From Aegilops tauschii subsp. strangulata (lineage: Eukaryota; Streptophyta; Magnoliopsida; Poales; Poaceae): DNA of 64,000 nt. Shown piece after piece: positions 57,201 to 64,000 of this stretch; position 1 is the stretch's first letter; each line of letters starts with the position of its first letter. The stretch is taken from positions 567,526,880 to 567,590,879 of the forward strand of contig NC_053037.3 of NCBI RefSeq assembly GCF_002575655.3. Direction: 5' to 3'. Both the position numbers and the translations under genes were made by a program. The notes beneath the pieces are model-generated. The model did not search any database and was not told where the DNA came from. It saw only the letters and a list, made by a program, of their open reading frames with translations.

Positions 57201-57620
57201 TAAGTTGGGAGGCGAAACATTAAGTCCCTATCTTTCTCTGTGTTCGATGGATGCTATTTGTTCTAAAAATATGCTTTGAGTGGTAGCAATCATGGAAGAC
57301 TATATGATAGTTGAGTATGTGGGATTTGCTAAATCAAAGCTCTTACATGGACCCTTCCTGAAAATAAGATGAATTGCAATTGTTTGATGACTGAGAACTG
57401 TTTGTTAGTTTTCAAGAAAGTTTATGATCTATACTTTAACATGTGAATAGCTTGTTACTTGATCATGAAAAGTTTTATGAGATGATCTACTGTTATGACA
57501 TATAATGATGCTAGAAAAGGTGATTGAAATTATCATTGATCAAACTTGTGCACCTGCTAGCATTCACACTTCATAAATTATTTCTTTTATCATTTACCTA
57601 CCCGAGGACGAGCAGGAATT
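54298..57620 (+). other. Element E 3' non-coding region with PPT-like repeats
   Basis: No gene is supported. AAGCTTGGGGAT(G/T)-type motifs lie at 55001, 55057, 55735 and 55792. From about 56150 the sequence is related to the 3' region of element B (23490-24713). Confidence 0.8.
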
Positions 57621-57634
57621 AAGCTTGGGGATGC
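57621..57634 (+). other. Polypurine tract of element E
   Basis: AAGCTTGGGGATGC directly precedes the 3' LTR. The G-run is short for a PPT, but the position is exact. Confidence 0.78.
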
Positions 57635-59305
57635 TGATACGTCTCCAACGTATCTATAATTTATGAAGTATTCATGCTATTATATTATCTATTTTGGATG
57701 TTTATGGGCTTTACTAAACACTTTTATATTATTTTTGGGACTAACCTATTAACCGGAGGCCCAGTCCAAATTGTTGTTTTCTTGCCTATTTCAGTGTTTC
57801 AAAGAAAAGGAATATCAAACGGAGTCCAAACGGAATGAAACCTTCGGGAGAGTTATTTTTGGAACGGAAGCAATCCAGGAGACTTGGAGTAGACGTCAGG
57901 GAAGCTTCGAGGAAGCCACGAGGCAGGGAGGCGCGCCCTACCCCCTGGGCGCGCCCACCACCCTCGTGGGCCCCTCGTGGCTCCCCTGACCGACTTCTTT
58001 CGCCTATATATATATCCATATACCCTAAAAACATCGGGGAACACAATAGATCAGGAGTTCCGCCACCGCAAGTCTCTGTAGCCACCAAAAACCAATCGGG
58101 ACCCTGTTCCGGCACCCTGCCGGAGGGGGATCCCTCACCGGTGGCCATCTTCATCATCCCGGCGCTCTCCATGACGAGGAGGGAGTAGTTCACCCTCGGG
58201 GCTGAGGGTATGTACCAGTAGCTATGTGTTTAATCTCTCTCTCGCGCGCGTTCTTGATTCGGCACGATCTTGATGTATCGCGAGCTTTGCTATTATAGTT
58301 GGATCTTATGATGTTTCTCCCCCTCTACTCTCTTGTAATGGATTGAGTTTTCCCTTTGAAGTTATCTTATCAGATTGAGTCTTTAAGGATTTGAGAACAC
58401 TTGATGTATGTCTTGCATGTGCTTATCCGTGGTTACAATGGGATATTCACGTGATCTACTTGATGTATGTTTTGGTGATCAACTTGCGGGTTCCGTAACA
58501 TTGTGAACTTATGCATAGAGGTTGGCACACGTTTTCGTCTTGACTCTCCGGTAGAAACTTTGGGGCACTCTTTAAAGTTCTTTGTGTTGGTTGAATAGAT
58601 GAATCTGAGATTGTGTGATGCATATCGTATAATCATACCCACGGATACTTGTGGTGACATTGGAGTATCTAGGTGACATTAGGGTTTCGGTTGATGTGTT
58701 TCTTAAGGTGTTATTTTACTACGAACTCTAGGGCTGTTTGTGACACTTATAGGAATAGCCCAATAGATTGATCGGAAAGAATAACTTTGAGGTGGTTTCG
58801 TACCCTACAATAATCTCTTCGTTTGTTCTCCTCTATTAGTGACTTTGGAGTGACTCTTTGTTGCATGTTGAGGGATAGTTATATGATCCAGTTATGTTAT
58901 TATTGTTGAGAGAACTTGCACTAGTGAAAGTATGAACCCTAGGCCTTGTTTCAACGCATTGCAATACCGTTTGTGCTCACTTTTACCACTTGTTACCTTG
59001 CTGTTTTTATAATTTCAGATTACAAAAACCTATATCTACCATCCATATTGCACTTGTACCACCATCTCTTCGCCGAACTAGTGCACCTATACAATTTACC
59101 ATTATATTGGGTGTGTTGGGGACACAAGAGATTCTTTGTTATTTGGTTGCAGGGTTGTTTGAGAGAGACCATATTCAACCTACACCTCCCAAGAATTGAT
59201 AAACCTTAGGTCATCCACTTGAGGGAAATTTTCTACTGTCCTACAAACCTCTGCACTTGGAGGCCCAACAACGTTTACAAGAAGAAGGTTGCATAGTAGA
59301 CATCA
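57635..59305 (+). repeat. Element E 3' LTR
   Basis: 1671 bp, very similar to 50920-52586, with scattered substitutions and small indels. Confidence 0.92.
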
Positions 59306-59310
59306 GTGCA

Positions 59311-59633
59311 TAGGCGAAGCCCTGCGCCGATAACTTCATCATCACTGTCGCCACGCCGTCGTGCTGACGGAATTCTCCCTCGGCCTCAACTAGATCAAGA
59401 GTACGAGGGACGTCATTGAGCTGAACATGTGCTGAACACGGAGGTAGCGTACGTTCGGTGCTAGGATCGGTCGGATCGTGAAGATGTACGACTACATAAA
59501 CCGCGTTGATATAACGCTTCCACTTTCGGTCTACGAGGGTACGTGGACACACTCTCCCGCTCGTTGCTATGCATCACCTAGATAGATCTTGCATGATCGT
59601 AGGAAATCTTTGAAATTACTGCGTTCCCCAACA
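59311..59633 (+). repeat. Angela-like 5' LTR, segment 3
   Basis: Resumes the LTR after element E (TAGGCGAAGCCCTGC) and ends GTTCCCCAACA. Confidence 0.92.
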
Positions 59634-59634
59634 G

Positions 59635-59650
59635 TGGCATCCGAGCCAGG
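59635..59650 (+). other. Angela-like primer-binding site (initiator tRNA-Met type)
   Basis: TGGCATCCGAGCCAGG, one base after the LTR, two changes from TGGTATCAGAGCCAGG. Confidence 0.85.
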
Positions 59651-60904
59651 TCTATGCGTAGATGTTATATGCACGAGTAGAACACAAAGAGTTGTGGGCG
59701 ATAATAGTCATACTGCTTACTAGCATGTCATACTTTGATTCGGTGGTATTGTTGGATGAAGCGGCTCAGGCCGACATTACGCGAGACTGGTTCTACCGGC
59801 GTGCTTCGCACACAGGTGGCTAGTGGGTGTCTGTTTCTCCAACTTTAGTTGAATCGAGTGTGACTACGCCCGGTCCTTGTTGAAGGTTAAAACAACACAT
59901 TTGACGAAAAATCATTGTGGTTTTGATGCGTAGGTAAGAACGGTTCTTGCTAAGCCCGTAGAGCCACGTAAAACTTGTAACAACAAAGTAGAGGACGTCT
60001 AACTTGTTTTTGCAGGGCATGTTGTGATGTGATATGGTCAAGATGTGATGAGATATAAATTGTTGTATGAGATGATCATGTTTTGTTAAAGTTATCGGCA
60101 ACTGGCAGTAGCCTTATGGTTGTCTCTTTATTGCATAAGATGCAAGCACCATATAATTGCTTTACTTTATCGCTATGCGATAGCAATAGTTGCAAAAGCA
60201 ATAGTTGGCGAGATGACCATGTGACGATACGTTGATAGAGATCAAGATGCTGGAGATCATGGTGTCATGCCGGTGACGATGGAGATCATGACAGTACTTT
60301 GGAGATGGAGATCAAAGGCACAAGATGATGATGGCCATATCATGTCACATATTTTGATTGCATGTGATGTTTATCTTTTATACATCTTATTTTGCTTAGT
60401 TCGGCGGTAGCTTTATAAGATGATCCCTTACTAAAATTTCAAGGTATAAGTGTTATCCCTGAGTATGCACCGTTGCGACAGTTCTTCGTGCTGAGACACC
60501 ACATGATGATCGGGTGTGATAAGCTCTACGTTCACATACAACGGGTGCAAGCCAGTTTTGCACACGCAGAATACTCGGGTTGAACTTGACGAGCCTAGCA
60601 TATGCAGATATGGCCTCGGAACACTGAGATCGAAAGATCGGACGTGAATCATATAGTAGATATGATCAACATAGTAATGTTCACCATTGAAAACTACTCC
60701 ATCTCACGTGATGATCGGACATGGTTTAGTTGATATGGATCACGTGATCATTTAGATGACTCGAGGGATGTCTATCTAAGTGGGAGTTCTTAAGTAATAT
60801 GATTAATTGAACTTAAATTTATCATGAACTTAGTCCTGGTAATATTTGCATATCTATGTTGTAGATCAATAGCTCGCGTATAGCTTCCCCGTTTTATTTA
60901 TGAT
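59651..60904 (+). other. Angela-like untranslated leader
   Basis: Long leader between PBS and gag with many stops in all frames, as is usual for this group. The segment near 60738-60838 is the one found out of place in the minus-strand copia fragment at 3503-3615. Confidence 0.75.
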
Positions 60905-61690
60905 ATGTTCCTAGAGAAAACTAAGTTGAAAGATGATAGTAGCAATGATGCAGACTTGGTACATGATATGAGGATTATCCTCATTGCTGCACAGAAGAAT
61001 TATGTCCTTGATGCACCGCTAGGTGATGGACCTATTGCAGGAGCAGATGCAGACGTTATGAACATTTGGCAAAGCTCGGTATGATGACTACTTGATAGTT
61101 TAGTGCACCATACTTTGCGGCTTAGAACCGGGACTTAAAAAATGTTTTGAAATGTCATGGAGCATATGAGATGTTCCAAGAGCTGAAATTGGTATTTCAG
61201 ACTCATGCCCAAGTCGAGAGGTATGAGACCTCTGACAAGTACTTTGCCTACAAGATGGAGGAGAATAGCTCAACCAGTAAGCATGTGCTCAGAATGTCTG
61301 AGTACTACAATTGCTTGAATCAAGTGGGAGTTAGTCTTCCAGATAAGATAGTGATTGACAGAGTTCTCTAGTCACTATCACCAAGTTACTGGAACTTTGT
61401 GATGAACTATAATATGCAAGGGATGACGAAACGACTCCCCAAGCTCTTCGCGATGCTGAAATCGGCGAAGGTAGAAATCAAGAAAAACATCAAGTGTTGA
61501 TGGTTGACAAGACCACTAGTTTCAAGTAAAAGGGCAAGGGAAAGAAAGGGAACTTCAAGAAGATTGGCAAGCAAGTTGCCACTCCCATGAAGAAGCCCAA
61601 AGCTAGACCCAAGCCTGAAACTGAGTGCTTCTACTGCAAAGCAAATGGTCACTGGAAGTGGAACTACCCTAGATACTTGGCGGATAATAA
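60905..61690 (+). pseudogene. Angela-like gag, broken
   Basis: Gag starts at ATG 60905 and stops at TGA 61082-61084 after 59 codons. Homologous sequence continues in other frames (61147-61371, then 61372-61500 and 61587-61802). At least two frameshifts and several stops are present. The zinc knuckle starts at 61626 but its last Cys is replaced by Tyr (TAC at 61665-61667). The minus-strand fragment at 3615-4180 retains a complete knuckle. Confidence 0.85.
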
Positions 61691-61930
61691 GGATGGCAAA
61701 GTGAACAAATGTATATTTGATATACATGTTATTGATATGTACTTTACTAGTGTTTATAGCAACCCCTCGGTATTTGATACTGGTTCAGTTACTAAAGAGT
61801 AGTAACTCAAAATGGGAGTTGCAAAATGAACATAAACTAGTTGAGGGCGAAGTGACGATGTGTGTTGGAAGTGGTTCCAAGATTGATATGATCATCATCG
61901 CACACTCCCTATACTTTCGGGATTAGTGTT
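61690..61930 (+). pseudogene. Angela-like protease, broken
   Basis: The DTG active-site motif is intact (FDTGSV near 61774-61791), but the frame stops at TAG 61801-61803 directly after it. The GSGSKIDMI-type flap region follows in another frame near 61867. Confidence 0.8.
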
Positions 61931-61991
61931 GAACCTAAATAAATGTTATTTGGTGTTTGCGTTAAGCATGAATATGATTTGATCACGTTTA

Positions 61992-62874
61992 TTGCGATAC
62001 GGTTATTCATTTAAGTTAGAGAATAATTGTTGTTCTGCTTACATGAATAAAACCTTCTATGGTCATACATCCAATGTAAATGGTTTACTGAATCTTGGTC
62101 GTAATAATACACATATTCATAATAGTGATGCCAAAAGATGCAAAGTTGATAATGATAGTGCAACATATTTGTGGCACTGCCGTTTAGGTCATATTGGTGT
62201 AAAGTGCATGAAGAAACTCCAAGCTGATGGGCTTTTGGAATCACTTGATTATGAATCACTTGATGCTTGCGAACCATGCCTCATGGGCAAGATGACTAAG
62301 ACTCCGTTCTCCGGAACAATGGAGCAAGCAATAGACTTGTTGGAAATAATACATACTGATGTATGCGGTCCGATGAGTGTTGAGGCTCGCGGCGGGTATC
62401 GTTATTTTCTTACCTTCACAGATGATTTGAGCAGATATGGGTATATCTACTTGATGAAACATAAGTCTGAAACATTTGAAAAGTTCAAAGAATTTCAGAG
62501 TGAAGTGGAAAATCATCGTAACAAGAAAATAAAGCTTCTACGATCTGATCGCGGAGACGAATATTTGAGTTACGAGTTTGGTCTTCATTTGAAACAATGT
62601 GGAATAGTTTCGCAAACTCACGCCACCTGGAACACCACAGCATAATGTTGTGTCCTAACATCGTAACCGTACTTTATTAGATATAGTGCGATCTATGATG
62701 TCTCTTACCGATTTACCACTATCGTTTTGGGGTTATGCATTAGAGACAGCTACATTCACGTTAAATAGGGCACCATCTAAATCCGTTGAGACGACACCAA
62801 ATGAACTGTGGTTTGGCAAGAAACCTAAGCTGTCGTTTCTTAAAGTTTGGGGCTACGATGCTTATGTGAAATAG
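61992..62874 (+). pseudogene. Angela-like integrase, broken
   Basis: The zinc-binding region has HCRLGHIG (near 62174) and CEPCLMGK (near 62270). The catalytic core begins with HTDVCGPM (near 62353). The second catalytic Asp lies in LRSDRGDEY (near 62545). The frame ends at TAA 62643-62645 and a shifted frame continues at 62686-62874. The stop and shift fall around the expected third catalytic residue. Confidence 0.87.
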
Positions 62875-64000
62875 CTTCAACCTGATAAGCTCGAACCCAA
62901 ATCAGAGAAATGTGTCTTCATAGGATACCCAAAGGAGACTGTTGGGTACACCTTCTATCACAGATCCGGAGGCAAGATATTCATTGCTAAGAATGGATCC
63001 TTTCTAGAAAAGGAGTTTCTCTCGAAAGAAGTGAGTGGGAGGAAAGTAGAACTTGATGAGGAAATTGTACCTGCTCCCGAATTGGAAAGTAGTTCTTCAC
63101 AGAAATCAGTTCCTGTGAGTCCTACACCAATTAGTGAGGAAGCTAATGATGATGATCATGAAACTTCTGATCAAGTTACTACCGAATCTCGTAGGTCAAA
63201 CAGAATATGTTCCGCACCAGAGTGGTACGGTAATCCTATTCTGGGAATCATGTTACTAGACCATGACGAACCTACGAACTATGAGGAAGCGATGATGGGC
63301 CCAGTTTCCGCGAAATGGTTTGAGGCCATGAAATCTGAGACGGGATCCATGTATGAGAACAAAGTATGGACTTTGATTGACTTGCCCAATGATCGGTGAG
63401 CCATTGAGAATAAATGGATCTTCAAGAGGAAGACGGACGCTGATAGTAGTGTTACTATCTACAAAGCTCGAATTGTCGCAAAAGGTTTTCGACAAGTTCA
63501 AGGTGTTGACTATGATGAGATTTTCTCACTCGTATCGATTCTTAGAGTCTGTCCGAATCATGTTAGCAATTGCCGCATTTTATGAAATTTGGCAAATGGA
63601 TGTCAAAACTGCATTCCTTAATGGATATCTCAAAGAAGAGTTGTATATGATGCAACCAGAAGGTTTTGTCGATCCTAAAGGTGCTAACAAAAGTGTGCAA
63701 GCTCTAGCGATCAATTTATGGACTGGTGCAAGCCTCTCGGGGTTGGAATATACGCTTTGATAGTGTGATCAAAGCATATGGTTTTATACAGACTTGTGGT
63801 GAAGCCTGTATTTACAAGAAAGTGAGTGGGAGCACTATAGCCTTTCTGATAAGTATATGTTAATGACATATTGTCGATCGGAAATGAGGTAGAATTTTCT
63901 GGAAAGCATAAAGGAGTGTTTGAAAAGAGTTTTTCAAAGAAAGATCTCGGTGAAGCTGCTTACATAATTGAGCATCAAGATCTATAGAGATAGATCAAGA
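62875..64000 (+). pseudogene. Angela-like integrase C terminus and reverse transcriptase, broken, runs off window
   Basis: Integrase C-terminal/linker sequence (to about 63240) leads into RT. KWFEAMKSE lies near 63316, a [14 protein letters not shown] segment near 63463, and [12 protein letters not shown] near 63592. TGA at 63397-63399 and a frame change near 63520 to 63550 interrupt it. The copia YVDD motif would lie near 63850, where the frame is again disrupted (TATATGTTAATGACATATTG). The element continues past 64000. Confidence 0.85.

Larger units (their letters stand above)
50920..59305 (+). mobile_element. Element E: Sabrina-like, pol-less Athila-type gypsy element
   Basis: The LTRs are 50920-52586 and 57635-59305 (TGATACGTCTCC...GACATCA). 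The TSD is GTGCT on the left (50915-50919) and GTGCA on the right (59306-59310, one mutation). A tRNA-Asp PBS is at 52597 and a PPT AAGCTTGGGGATGC at 57621-57634. The internal region of 5.05 kb encodes only gag-like protein pieces, with no RT, RNase H or integrase. It must depend on another element, and the shared cis regions point to the Fatima-like elements. The name Sabrina is from memory. Confidence 0.9.
38994..64000 (+). mobile_element. Angela/BARE-like Ty1/copia retrotransposon, 3' end outside window
   Basis: The 5' LTR starts TGAAGGAAATATGCCC at 38994 and ends CCCCAACA at 59633. It is split by elements D and E, whose TSDs show clean insertion. Net LTR length is about 1.73 kb (38994-39322, 49844-50919, 59311-59633), as expected for Angela-like elements. 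A PBS, leader and decayed gag-pol follow to the right edge. The 3' LTR is not in the window. Confidence 0.92.

Overview
The window looks like intergenic DNA of a large-genome grass of the wheat tribe (Triticeae). Almost all of it is transposable elements nested in one another: Ty3/gypsy and Ty1/copia LTR retrotransposons, one CACTA transposon, a hAT-like element, Stowaway-type MITEs and a LINE scrap. Family names used here (Angela/BARE, Fatima, Sabrina, Stowaway) come from recalled consensus features. Element borders come from the sequence itself: TG...CA ends, target-site duplications (TSDs), primer-binding sites (PBS), polypurine tracts (PPT) and terminal inverted repeats.

Left complex (1-30884). 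A decayed chromovirus-like gypsy fragment (1-3503) abuts a scrambled minus-strand Angela-like copia fragment (3503-4279). The LTR of that fragment (4280-5199 and 29857-29988) was hit by a CACTA element (5200-29853, TSD AGC). Without its insertions the CACTA is only about 5.1 kb. It carries no visible transposase, but it holds a broken four-exon minus-strand gene with a B3-like DNA-binding region. A Fatima-like gypsy element (A) sits in exon 2 of that gene (6662-26239, TSD TTCAT). A second Fatima-like copy (B) sits in the pol gene of A, and a non-autonomous gypsy-like element (C, 17140-21680, TSD AGTTA) sits in the integrase of B. The arrangement of three LTRs (6662-8182, 11578-13090, 24728-26239) fits insertion of B into A followed by LTR-LTR deletion. 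At about 29989 the sequence flips into an inverted, plus-strand Angela-like LTR fragment.

Central island (30885-38993). This is the only stretch not dominated by nested full elements. It holds a GA microsatellite, a LINE reverse-transcriptase scrap, an old Athila-type LTR scrap, MITE fragments, minisatellites, and the single intact-looking host gene: an intronless F-box protein gene at 33659-34882 (+).

Right complex (38994-64000). An Angela-like copia element starts at 38994 and runs off the right edge with a heavily mutated gag-pol. Its 5' LTR was split twice. One insertion is a minus-strand chromovirus deletion derivative with 4.3-kb LTRs (D, 39323-49838, TSD ACATG). The other is a Sabrina-like, pol-less Athila-type element (E, 50920-59305, TSD GTGCT/GTGCA).

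Apart from the F-box gene, every coding region is broken or belongs to a defective element. The points most worth follow-up are the gene-bearing small CACTA, the apparent hybrid LTR, repeated PPT or PPT-like motifs inside several elements, the cis regions shared by the Fatima-like and Sabrina-like elements, and the WRKY-type palindrome in the LTRs of D.
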